Shown: positions 37,818 to 46,154 of the stretch, in pieces
Layout: each line of letters starts with the position of its first letter
How positions within the stretch are numbered: the first letter of the stretch is position 1
NCBI GenBank assembly: GCA_965232455.1
Contig: OZ246981.1
Location: forward strand, 5,642,001 to 5,706,000
Source: JBFGFX01 sp965232455
Lineage (GTDB): Bacteria > Pseudomonadota > Gammaproteobacteria > Steroidobacterales > Woeseiaceae
Direction of reading: 5' to 3'
Length of the DNA stretch: 64,000 bases
The notes under the pieces: model-generated
Database searches by the model: none
What the model was told of the DNA's origin: nothing
The model's input: only the letters and a program-made list of their open reading frames with translations
Position numbers and translations under genes: made by a program

Positions 37818-40607
37818 ATGAACAAACTATCTGGACCAGCGTGGCTGGCCATTTCAGGCGTCTTTGCCCTGGGCGCATTGCCGGCCACCGCGGTCGCGCA
37901 GCAGTCCGGCGCCGACCAGGAGGCCGTCGAGGAGATCGTGACGATCGGTACTCGTCGTGCGGGACGCACGGCAATCGACACCGCCGTGCCGATCGACATC
38001 TTCAACCAGGAAGAGTTGGACAGCGTGTCGTCCGACGACATGATCGACATCGTAATGAGACTCGTACCCTCATTTAACACGACCCGGCAGCCGATCAGTG
38101 ACGGTGCGTCGTTCATTCGTCCGCCGACGCTGCGCGGTCTCACTTCGGACAAAACGCTGGTACTGGTCAACGGTAAGCGACGCCATCGTGCGGCCCTCGT
38201 GAACCTTGGCGGATTCGGCGCGCACGGTCCCGACCTCGCCACGATCCCGAGTATCGCCATCAAGTCGGTCGAGGTGCTTCGTGACGGCGCGGCGGCTCAG
38301 TACGGTTCTGACGCCATCGCCGGTGTGATGAACTTCAACCTGAAGGACTCCGCCGAAGGCGGCGAAGCCCGCATCCAGGTGTCTCAGTACACCGAGGACA
38401 CGCAGGACGTCGGTTACCTCGGCGCGATCAACTTTGCGTTCCCGCTGACCGACAACGGTTTCGTCAACACCAGCATCGAGATCTCGGACAACGAGCCGAC
38501 CAGCCGCGGCACCTTCTACGGCATCGGTATCGGCAGCTCCGGACGGGCGCCGCACGAGGCAGCGACCGACGTGCAGCTTGGCCAACAGATTTCCGACCTC
38601 AACGGCGACCCTCTGTTCACGCAGGACCGTTACGGCCCCGACGCGGTGACGCACATCTATAATACCGACGGCAGCCTGCGCACGATCCATCAGGGCAGCG
38701 ACGGCATTCTGGACGACACCGACACGCGCTACCGCGACAACATCTGCTTCGCCGAGATCGGTCAGGGCAACTGCCTGACGCAGGTGTGGGGCGACCCGGA
38801 CCGCGACGCGATCCGCGCGTTCGTCAACGCCGGCCTCGACATCAACAACTCGACCGAGGTTTATGGGTTCGCGAACTACTCGGACTCCAACTCGAACACG
38901 AGCTTCTTCCATCGGCGCCCCGGCGTATCGCAGCTGTTCCAGCTGCGCCGTCCCGACGGCTCGATTTACGATCCGCGCGACCGGTATCCCGGTGGCTTTA
39001 CGCCGCGGTTCTTCGGTAACGTGATCGACTACAGCTTCACGGGCGGTGTCCGCGGCGAATGGGACAACGGCATGTCCTACGATTTCAGCGGCCGCTTCGG
39101 TCACAACGAAATCCGCTATGAGATGCAGAACACGCTGAACCCGTCCATGGGTCCGGCGTCGCCGACCCGGTTCCGTCCCGGTAATCTCGTCAACGACGAA
39201 ACCGAGTTCAACGCGGCGTTCTCGAGAGCGTTCGACTTCGGTTGGGAGAACGACGTCAACCTGGCGTTCGGACTGTCGTATCGCGACGAAGGCTACGACA
39301 TCGAAGAAGGCGGCGTAGCTTCGTACACGATCGGGCCGTACGCTGCACGCGATCCCTGGGACTTCGAGACCGACGCGGCCGAAGCCGCGGCCGGCGCCAA
39401 CGGCGGTGTCATCGGTTGCCGCATTCCTGGCCTCGAGGCCACCGGTGCGCTGTGTTCGACCGAAGCGGAGGACAGCGACGGCAACGGGCTCGGCTACTCG
39501 CTCGACCCGATCAACAACGTCGTTCCGGTCGGCTCGAACGGTTTCCCGGGTTACGGTCCGAACTTCACGTCGAAATACGATCGTGACAGCGTTGCTGCGT
39601 ACGTCGACGTTGAAACCGACGTCACCGACAACTTCCTGATCAACCTTGCCGCCCGCTACGAGGACTACTCGGACTTCGGCGACAACTTCTCCTGGAAGGC
39701 GGCTGCCCGTTTGCGCGTGAACGACGCGTTTACGGTCCGCGGTTCTCTCGGCACGGGCTTCCGGGCGCCGACCGGCGGTCAGATCTCGACGACCAACGTT
39801 TCGACGCGTATCGCGCCTGACGGCACGCCGGTTGCGGAAGGCATCTTCCCGTCCGACGGCCCGATTGCGGCAATCTTCGGATTCTCGCCGCTCGACGCCG
39901 AGACCTCGAATCAGGCCACGATCGGTTTCACCGCGACGCCGACGGAAAATCTGACGGTCACCCTGGACGCGTATTACATCGAGATGGAAGATCGCATCGT
40001 GCTGTCGTCCGACTTCACGGTAACGCCGGCAATTGCCCAGCAGCTTCAGGATCTGGGCGTTCCGGGCGCGAACACGATCGCACAGGTCAGCTTCTTCACG
40101 AACGACGTGGAAACGGAAACGACCGGCCTCGACCTGGTCGTCGGTTACAACTGGGATTGGGCTGCCGGTAATTCGGCGATCAACCTGGCGGCGAACTACA
40201 ACGAGACCGAAGTTTCCGATCCGGGTCAGTTCCTGAACGACGAGACCGTGTTCGACGAAGAGAACGATCTGCCGAATCTGCGTTCCAACGTCACGTTCCG
40301 TCACACCTGGGAGAACGACATCACGTTCTCGCTGCGTGCGAACTACTACGGATCGTACGACTACTCGGACGGCAACAACGCTCCGCTCACCACGCAGAGC
40401 TTCGGCGCCATCACGCAGTTCGACTTCGACGTGACCTGGGATATCTCGGAGACCTACCGCTTGACGCTCGGCGGCAACAACGTCTTCGACGAGCTGCCGG
40501 ATCTGCCCGCGTTCGAGGCCTGCTGCGGTCGTATCATCGATTCGGGCTCTATCCAGGATTGGCAGGGACCGCAGTACTATCTGCGCGCCTCGATCAACTG
40601 GGACTAA
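37818..40607 (+). CDS. Large TonB-dependent outer-membrane receptor
   Basis: The 929-residue protein has a signal peptide (about 1-28, cleavage after AVA), an EEIVTIGTR-type TonB box, a plug domain (about 50-175, with LRGLTSDKTLVLVNGKRRH and VLRDGAAAQYGSDAIAG) and a long barrel. The RDGAAAQYGSDAIAGV form belongs to a receptor group common in Alteromonadales, Xanthomonadales and relatives, often for carbohydrates, peptides or other organics rather than siderophores. It stands alone with a strong terminator after it. Ligand unknown. Confidence 0.92.
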   Translation: MNKLSGPAWLAISGVFALGALPATAVAQQSGADQEAVEEIVTIGTRRAGRTAIDTAVPIDIFNQEELDSVSSDDMIDIVMRLVPSFNTTRQPISDGASFIRPPTLRGLTSDKTLVLVNGKRRHRAALVNLGGFGAHGPDLATIPSIAIKSVEVLRDGAAAQYGSDAIAGVMNFNLKDSAEGGEARIQVSQYTEDTQDVGYLGAINFAFPLTDNGFVNTSIEISDNEPTSRGTFYGIGIGSSGRAPHEAATDVQLGQQISDLNGDPLFTQDRYGPDAVTHIYNTDGSLRTIHQGSDGILDDTDTRYRDNICFAEIGQGNCLTQVWGDPDRDAIRAFVNAGLDINNSTEVYGFANYSDSNSNTSFFHRRPGVSQLFQLRRPDGSIYDPRDRYPGGFTPRFFGNVIDYSFTGGVRGEWDNGMSYDFSGRFGHNEIRYEMQNTLNPSMGPASPTRFRPGNLVNDETEFNAAFSRAFDFGWENDVNLAFGLSYRDEGYDIEEGGVASYTIGPYAARDPWDFETDAAEAAAGANGGVIGCRIPGLEATGALCSTEAEDSDGNGLGYSLDPINNVVPVGSNGFPGYGPNFTSKYDRDSVAAYVDVETDVTDNFLINLAARYEDYSDFGDNFSWKAAARLRVNDAFTVRGSLGTGFRAPTGGQISTTNVSTRIAPDGTPVAEGIFPSDGPIAAIFGFSPLDAETSNQATIGFTATPTENLTVTLDAYYIEMEDRIVLSSDFTVTPAIAQQLQDLGVPGANTIAQVSFFTNDVETETTGLDLVVGYNWDWAAGNSAINLAANYNETEVSDPGQFLNDETVFDEENDLPNLRSNVTFRHTWENDITFSLRANYYGSYDYSDGNNAPLTTQSFGAITQFDFDVTWDISETYRLTLGGNNVFDELPDLPAFEACCGRIIDSGSIQDWQGPQYYLRASINWD

Positions 40608-40659
40608 TCAAAGCAATAAGCAAGGTGATCGCTCCACGGAGCATCATCACCTGACTCGA

Positions 40660-40690
40660 AGCCCTCACCGCAAGGTGGGGGCTTTTTTTT
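40660..40690 (+). terminator. Intrinsic terminator after the TonB receptor
   Basis: AGCCCTCACC, loop GCAA, GGTGGGGGCT and eight Ts. Located about 50 bases after the receptor stop. Confidence 0.9.
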
Positions 40691-40743
40691 GCGGACGGGT
40701 TTGTTTCGCGGTCACCCGTCAGGACGGGCGACCGGCGACGGCG

Positions 40744-41697
40744 TCAACCCCCGTTGAGCGCGCCGTCGATCCACGCAAGAACGTCGTCGGTAACTTCGTC
40801 GCGATTGATTTCGTTGAGCATTTCGTGACGGCCGTCGGTATAAAGCTCGAGCGTGACGTCGGTGTGGCCGCTCGCTTCGTATTCCGCGGCAAGGCGGGAG
40901 AGCGCTTTTGCGCCGCCCACGGGATCCAGTACGCCACCGGTGATCAGTATCGGCAGTGCACCGGGTACCTTTGCCTGCGAACGCGCCGAACTGATTTCCG
41001 CTAACGCACCGAACAGCTCCCACCACAGCGCGTAGCTGGAGCGCGAACCGCAGAGGGGATCGGCGACGTAGCGGTCGACTTCCGCCTCGTCGCGGGAAAG
41101 CCAGTCGAACGCCGTGCGGTTTGGCGCGAATTTCTGGTTGTACTTCTTGAACAGCATCTCGTCGAACAGGCGGCTGTGCGTTCGTTTGCCGCGAAGCCAT
41201 TTGAGCACCCTCGCCAGGAATCGGGCCAGCGGAAGCTCGCGTTTGTTGGGCCAGGTCGAGCCGGACAGGATCAGTGCGTCGATGTCCGGCGACTCCCTCA
41301 TCACGAAGCTCTGCGCGATGTACGAGCCCATGCTGTGCCCAAAAAGGACCAGCGGCGTCCCCGGGTACCATCGCTTGATTTCGTAGAGGACTGCGCGCGC
41401 GTCGCCGATCACCTTCGACCAGCCGTCGGCGTCGGCAAAATGTCCGAGTACGCCGTTCGCCGGCTGTTTGCCGTGGCCGCGATGATTGTGTCCGACGACG
41501 GTAAGTCCCCTGGCGTTGCAGGCCTTTGCAAACCGTTCGTAACGTTGCACGTGTTCGGCGAGCCCGTGCAGGACTTGCACGACCGCGCGCGGCGGTCCTT
41601 CGTTCTGCCAGATGCTGAGTTCGATAACCCGTCCGTCGTCTGCTTCGATCGAGGGCACGTCCGTCGGCGGCTGCGCGTTCGAGGAGTTCTCATTCAT
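40744..41697 (-). CDS. Alpha/beta hydrolase, monoacylglycerol-lipase-like
   Basis: The 317-residue protein has the serine hydrolase fold. The nucleophile elbow is FGHSMGS (about residue 118), the oxyanion region is HGLAEH (about 45), and the acid and histidine of the triad are in GVLDPVGG and DGRHEML. HGLAEHVQRYE-type sequence is typical of the Hydrolase_4/monoglyceride lipase group, which releases fatty acids from lysophospholipids or monoglycerides. No signal peptide is seen. It overlaps the end of the upstream channel gene by eight bases. Confidence 0.85.
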   Translation of the reverse strand: MNENSSNAQPPTDVPSIEADDGRVIELSIWQNEGPPRAVVQVLHGLAEHVQRYERFAKACNARGLTVVGHNHRGHGKQPANGVLGHFADADGWSKVIGDARAVLYEIKRWYPGTPLVLFGHSMGSYIAQSFVMRESPDIDALILSGSTWPNKRELPLARFLARVLKWLRGKRTHSRLFDEMLFKKYNQKFAPNRTAFDWLSRDEAEVDRYVADPLCGSRSSYALWWELFGALAEISSARSQAKVPGALPILITGGVLDPVGGAKALSRLAAEYEASGHTDVTLELYTDGRHEMLNEINRDEVTDDVLAWIDGALNGG

Positions 41698-42145
41698 GAG
41701 CGTCGGTACCGTGGTTCCAGGTGTTCGTCATGTCCAGGAGCGTGAACGACGCAGACCAGGTAATGAACGTCAGGCCGGCAATCGCTTCCATGCCGGTGAG
41801 AAACCGGATGGGTCCGTTCGGCACGATGTCGCCGAAACCCAGCGTCGAAAAAACGATGGCTGAATAATAAATACAGTTGAAGAGCGAAAGATCACCCATG
41901 CCGACCAGCTGGCCCATGCCCTCGAACTGCAGCAGGCCGAAGTTCGCGAGACCGAATACCCAGATTTCGATGCTGTGGACCAGCAGCAGACAAAGGATGA
42001 GAAATACGATGCGGCGCCGGTGATGCTGCTTCGGCGCGGGCAGGAGATCGGAAATCAGGCGCAGGGCTTCGTAGTGCAGTATCACGCAGATCACGACTGC
42101 GACAATCGTCACGCCAATGGCAATCCAGTAAGCGATGGGCAGCAT
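41690..42145 (-). CDS. Two-transmembrane potassium channel-like protein
   Basis: The 151-residue membrane protein has a first helix (about 6-26), a second (about 47-70), a pore loop and a last helix (about 115-135). The selectivity filter TLGFGD (about 100-105) is the K+ channel signature. No cytosolic RCK or cyclic-nucleotide domain is present, so gating is unclear. Its stop lies inside the start of the hydrolase gene, so the two are translationally linked. Confidence 0.85.
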   Translation of the reverse strand: MLPIAYWIAIGVTIVAVVICVILHYEALRLISDLLPAPKQHHRRRIVFLILCLLLVHSIEIWVFGLANFGLLQFEGMGQLVGMGDLSLFNCIYYSAIVFSTLGFGDIVPNGPIRFLTGMEAIAGLTFITWSASFTLLDMTNTWNHGTDAHE

Positions 42146-42248
42146 GTCTCTCGCGCTCCTCGACGTTTGAAAAGACTATCGACAGGATACGCAAAAATCG
42201 GGCATGGTGGGCTTCCGAAACGACGATTCGAACCATCGCGAGGACCCC

Positions 42249-42953
42249 ATGATTGAGCTTTATTTTTGGCCCACGCCCAACGGCAAGAAGATCAGCATCA
42301 TGCTCGAGGAGAGCGAACTCGACTACAACGTCAACCCGGTCGACATCGGCAAGGGCGAGCAGTTCGATCCTAAGTTTCTCGCCATCAGTCCGAACAACCG
42401 GATGCCCGCGATCGTCGATACGGATACGGGCCAGTCGGTGTTCGAGTCCGGGGCGATATTGATGTACCTGGCGGAAAAGGCGGGCCGGTTCATGCCGCGC
42501 GAAACGGCGGCGCGCTACGAGGTTATCCAGTGGCTCGTCTGGCAGGTGGCGGGCCTCGGCCCGATGGCGGGCCAGCTGAGCCATTTCGTCAACTACGCGC
42601 CCGAGCCCGTGCCCTATGCGAAAACGCGTTATCTGAACGAGTACGATCGCCTTCTGTGCGTGATGGATCGCCGGCTCGGCGATCGCGATTTTCTGGCCGG
42701 CGACTATTCGATTGCGGACATGGCGAGTTATCCCTGGGTGGCGGGTTACAAGCGTCTGGGCGCCGAGTTGGACAAGTTCCCCAATCTGCGCCGCTGGTTC
42801 GACACGCTGAAAGAACGGCCCGCGCTGCGCCGGGGCATGGCGTTGGGTGAAGACTGGCAGCGGGACGCGCTGACGGACGACGAAGCCCGCAAGATCCTGT
42901 TCGGCCAGACCGCCGAGACGGTCAGGAACGCCGGTAAAAAAGACGGCGCCTGA
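42249..42953 (+). CDS. Glutathione S-transferase, YfcG/Nu-like
   Basis: The 234-residue cytosolic protein has an N-terminal thioredoxin-like domain (about 1-85, with NNRMPAIVD supplying the cis-proline and ESGAIL the glutathione gamma-glutamyl contact) and an all-helical C-terminal domain. YFWPTPNGKKISIMLEE is typical of the Nu/YfcG-YghU group, which has disulfide reductase activity on glutathione-linked substrates. ATG 42249 follows a GAGGA; the frame upstream to 42204 has no signal. Confidence 0.9.
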   Translation: MIELYFWPTPNGKKISIMLEESELDYNVNPVDIGKGEQFDPKFLAISPNNRMPAIVDTDTGQSVFESGAILMYLAEKAGRFMPRETAARYEVIQWLVWQVAGLGPMAGQLSHFVNYAPEPVPYAKTRYLNEYDRLLCVMDRRLGDRDFLAGDYSIADMASYPWVAGYKRLGAELDKFPNLRRWFDTLKERPALRRGMALGEDWQRDALTDDEARKILFGQTAETVRNAGKKDGA

Positions 42954-42978
42954 GACGCTTGTCGAACGGGCCGCGCGG

Positions 42979-43734
42979 TCAGGAACCCAGGCGTTTGACG
43001 CCGTCGCGCGCGCGGTTGATCCAGGTCTTCTGCGCCTGCCGATAGTGCCGCGGCGCGACGTCGGCGGTGACGATGATGTCGTTGTAGAGTGCCAGCGCTT
43101 CCTCCGTCCGGCCTTGCGATTCCAGCAAAGCCGCATAGCGGCAGCGCGCCTCGGCGCCGGCAAAGTAGGCGCTGACGGCCTTGTATTCGTCCAGCGCGTC
43201 ACCGACGTCCCCGCATTTTTCCAGCGCGCGGGCATACAGCAAATGCCCTTCGGCGGATTTGAAGTCCGGATTTTCGGCGGTAAGCCGTTCGAGCGTCGCC
43301 TTGCTGTCCGCGAACGCGCCGTTGCCGAACTGCGCTTCGGCAAGCCCGAGCAACAGATCCGGGTCGTGTTGGTACATTCCGGTGAGCGCGCCTTCATAGT
43401 GGCTGATGGCTTCCTCGAAGCGCCCGTTTGCGATCAGCCCGTTGGCGAGATGGCGCGCCGAATCGATGCTGCCGGCGAGCTGGTGCTGTTTCTCCAGCCG
43501 GCGGACGCCGCCGCCCGGATCGATGGTCTGCCGCAGGCCGCGCATTGCGTTGCGCGCCCGCGGATTGCCCTGCAGCTCGGGCAGCAGTTCCACGAGAAAG
43601 TAGGCCAATGAACCGATCAGCGGAAAGAAAAACAGGATGAACGCCCAGTAAATCGGCCGACCCGTGCGAAAGACATGCACGATGAGACCTATCTGAACGA
43701 CGATGGCCAAGACTGCGAATAGACCGGCAAACAT
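42979..43734 (-). CDS. Membrane-anchored tetratricopeptide-repeat protein
   Basis: The 251-residue protein has two N-terminal membrane helices (about 2-22 and 28-48) with a short basic loop, then TPR-like helical pairs (about 95-240, for example ANGLIANGRFEEAISHYEGAL). It is probably anchored in the inner membrane as a protein-binding scaffold. It starts one base after the stop of the upstream membrane-protein gene, so the two are coupled. Convergent with the GST gene. Partner unknown. Confidence 0.8.
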   Translation of the reverse strand: MFAGLFAVLAIVVQIGLIVHVFRTGRPIYWAFILFFFPLIGSLAYFLVELLPELQGNPRARNAMRGLRQTIDPGGGVRRLEKQHQLAGSIDSARHLANGLIANGRFEEAISHYEGALTGMYQHDPDLLLGLAEAQFGNGAFADSKATLERLTAENPDFKSAEGHLLYARALEKCGDVGDALDEYKAVSAYFAGAEARCRYAALLESQGRTEEALALYNDIIVTADVAPRHYRQAQKTWINRARDGVKRLGS

Positions 43735-43735
43735 G

Positions 43736-44206
43736 TTAGATCTTTTGAGAAGACATCGACTGAGATTTGAGACCCAGCAGCAAAAGCGTCAGCAACTTTA
43801 GTAGCTCCGTGACCGCATAGGTTCCGTGCGCCATCGACGGACCCGGCTCGACGCCGCTCACGATCATCGCGGAGCGCGCGGAGAGTTCCGGCAGCAGCCA
43901 CACGGACTGGGCGATCACGATCAACGCAAGGATGGCCGAATGCGCGAGCAGCTCGTGGGTCCGGCCGGACAGGCGGACCAGCACCAGCAGGCCGATCAGC
44001 AGCACCAGCTCGACTTTGTTCAGCGCCTGAAAAACGACCCGACCGACGTCGAGCGCAACGACGCGCGTCAGCGTCGGTGCGGTGAATTTGACGGGCGTCT
44101 CCAGCAACGAGATGCCCGCGGTCAAACCGAACCACACGAAGGCGAGCCACGCCGGTTCGCGCAGCGGTCTGGCAAGTGCTTTTAGTTTTTCGGTCATAAC
44201 GGGCAT
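43736..44206 (-). CDS. Small integral membrane protein
   Basis: The 156-residue protein has four predicted membrane helices (about 20-37, 62-80, 88-108, 133-148). I do not recognise a named family with confidence. The frame is open to 44557, but that part overlaps the divergent citrulline hydrolase gene; ATG 44206 or 44197 gives the first helix at the right distance. Coupled to the downstream TPR gene. Confidence 0.6.
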   Translation of the reverse strand: MPVMTEKLKALARPLREPAWLAFVWFGLTAGISLLETPVKFTAPTLTRVVALDVGRVVFQALNKVELVLLIGLLVLVRLSGRTHELLAHSAILALIVIAQSVWLLPELSARSAMIVSGVEPGPSMAHGTYAVTELLKLLTLLLLGLKSQSMSSQKI

Positions 44207-44291
44207 AATTTCGCGTCTGTAACGGTAATCGGCCCCTATGCGCAATATGGGTGGCCGCGACGCCCTTGAAGGGCGTCGAGAGCGTAACCCT

Positions 44292-45242
44292 ATGGCTTCG
44301 GAAAAGGAATCACAACTCGCGTCAGCCGTGCTGATGATCCGTCCTGTGCGGTTCCACAGCAATCCGCTCACCGCGGACTCGAACCGGTTCCAGGGCAAGA
44401 TGGATGCGAGCCCGGCGGAACAGCAGGCGGCCGCTGCCCGTGAGTTCGACGGCCTCAAGGCGGCGCTGACCGGCGCCGGCATACGCGTCGTCGAAGTGGC
44501 CGATACCGAAGACCCTCCGACGCCCGACGCGATTTTTCCGAACAACTGGATCAGCACACACGCGGACGGCCGCGTGGTCCTTTATCCGATGGAGGCGGCC
44601 AACCGGCGCACGGAGCGTCGGGACGAAATCGTCGAGATGCTGGCGGGCGAGCAGGGTTTCAAGGTCAGCGGAGTCGTCGATCTGTCGCCGCACGAACTGA
44701 GCGGACGCTATCTCGAAGGCACCGGCAGTCTGGTGCTCGACCGCGTGAACCGGGTGGCGTACGCGTGCCTGTCGTCGCGGACGCACCTCGACGCCCTCGG
44801 TGATTTCGCTCAGCAGCTCGATTACGACGTCGTGGCGTTCGACGCGGTCGATAGGGACGGCGCGCCCATTTACCACACGAACGTGATGATGAACGTCGGT
44901 GAGGGCCTGGCGGTCATATGCGACGAGTCCATCCCGCGCGCCGATCAGCGCGAGGCCGTGCTGCAGAGTTTGCGGCGCACTGGCCACGAAGTGCTATCGC
45001 TGAGCTTCGAGCAGATGAACGCATTTGCAGGAAACATGCTCGAGCTGCGGTCCGAATCGGGTGAGCGCGTGCTCGCGATGTCGGAGCAGGCGAGACGGTC
45101 TTTGAACGACGAACAGCGCGGGAAGATCGAGGCCTATGCAACGATCGTCAGCGCACCCATCGATAACATAGAGAGTTCCGCCGGTGGCAGTGTCCGGTGC
45201 ATGTTGGCGGAGATCCATCTGCCAATGCAAGACGCGCAGTAA
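44292..45242 (+). CDS. ctlX: Citrulline/arginine-type guanidino hydrolase, CtlX-like
   Basis: The 316-residue protein of the arginine deiminase/DDAH superfamily shows the N-terminal RPVRFHSNPLT and the catalytic-site blocks PDAIFPNNWIS and HELSGRYLEGTGSLVLDR. The C-terminal nucleophile cysteine is in GGSVRCMLAEIH (about 307). CtlX hydrolyses citrulline to ornithine in some bacteria; other relatives act on arginine, so the exact substrate is not fixed. ATG 44292 gives the expected length. A second member of the superfamily follows 38 bases downstream. Confidence 0.85.
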   Translation: MASEKESQLASAVLMIRPVRFHSNPLTADSNRFQGKMDASPAEQQAAAAREFDGLKAALTGAGIRVVEVADTEDPPTPDAIFPNNWISTHADGRVVLYPMEAANRRTERRDEIVEMLAGEQGFKVSGVVDLSPHELSGRYLEGTGSLVLDRVNRVAYACLSSRTHLDALGDFAQQLDYDVVAFDAVDRDGAPIYHTNVMMNVGEGLAVICDESIPRADQREAVLQSLRRTGHEVLSLSFEQMNAFAGNMLELRSESGERVLAMSEQARRSLNDEQRGKIEAYATIVSAPIDNIESSAGGSVRCMLAEIHLPMQDAQ

Positions 45243-45280
45243 ACAATCAGAACGTATTGCGACTTGCAGGAGGCCAGCAA

Positions 45281-46111
45281 ATGGCGAATTCACGCGACAG
45301 GATACTGATGTGTCCGCCGGACTATTTTACCGTCGACTATGTCATCAACCCCTGGATGGCCGGCCAGGAAGGCGAGCCCGACATGGACAAGGCGAAACAG
45401 CAGTGGGAGACGTTGCGGGACGCGCTCGCCGAACAGGCGGACGTCGTCACGACGGACGCGCAGCCCAACCTGCCGGACCTGGTGTTTACGGCCAACGCGG
45501 GTGTGGTGTTAGGCGACAAAGCGATCGCGAGTCACTTCATGCCGATGGAGCGCCGCCCGGAGGAGGCGCACAACAAGCAGTGGTTCCGCGACAACGGATT
45601 CGAGCTGCTCGAACTGGACGACAAGATCGGCTTCGAGGGCGCGGGCGATTGCCTGTTCGATCGCGGCGGGCCGTGGCTCTGGACCGGATACGGTTTTCGC
45701 ACCGAAATCGAGGCGCACCCCGAGATCGAGAAATTTTTTGGCGTCGAGGTCGTGTCGATCCGGCTGACGGACTCGCGCTTTTATCACATCGACACCTGTT
45801 TTTGTCCGCTGAACGGCGGCTTCCTGATGTACCATCCGCCGGCGTTCGACTTCGATTCGCGCATCGCGATCGAAAGCCGCATTCCGCCGCACAAACGTAT
45901 CGTGGTGGACACGGCCGATGCCGGGAACTTCGCGTGTAACGCCGTCAACATCGGTGACACGGTGTTTCTGAACAAGGCGTCGGACCCGTTGAAAGCGCGG
46001 CTGATGCTGGCGGGTTTCAAGGTCAGGTCAATCGATTTATCGGAATTTCTGAAAGCCGGCGGGTCCGCAAAATGCCTCACGCTGAAACTCACCGAACCGC
46101 CGCTGTCCTGA
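45281..46111 (+). CDS. Arginine deiminase/DDAH-superfamily amidinohydrolase
   Basis: The 276-residue protein has the same catalytic fold as its upstream neighbour but a different branch: DLVFTANAGVVLGDKAIASHF, GFEGAGDCLFDRGG, the histidine block YHIDTCFCPLNGG (about 170) and the C-terminal cysteine in GGSAKCLTL (about 267). It resembles dimethylarginine dimethylaminohydrolases and the cyanobacterial arginine-dihydrolase domain. The ATG at 45281 has a strong GCAGGAGG before it. With the CtlX-like gene it may convert arginine or a methylated arginine stepwise to ornithine. Confidence 0.85.
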   Translation: MANSRDRILMCPPDYFTVDYVINPWMAGQEGEPDMDKAKQQWETLRDALAEQADVVTTDAQPNLPDLVFTANAGVVLGDKAIASHFMPMERRPEEAHNKQWFRDNGFELLELDDKIGFEGAGDCLFDRGGPWLWTGYGFRTEIEAHPEIEKFFGVEVVSIRLTDSRFYHIDTCFCPLNGGFLMYHPPAFDFDSRIAIESRIPPHKRIVVDTADAGNFACNAVNIGDTVFLNKASDPLKARLMLAGFKVRSIDLSEFLKAGGSAKCLTLKLTEPPLS

Positions 46112-46154
46112 TGGCAACGCGGCGGATTGTATTGTGACGGGCGTCGTCGAGCAC

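Noticed and set aside
38070..40304. 744-codon open frame antisense to the large TonB receptor
   Set aside because: The receptor frame has clear signal peptide, plug and barrel motifs. The antisense protein is Arg/Val/Asp-rich low-complexity sequence typical of high-GC shadows.
41892..43397. 501-codon minus-strand frame across the GST gene and channel gene
   Set aside because: It runs antisense through a well-supported GST and out of frame through the channel and TPR genes; composition is shadow-like.
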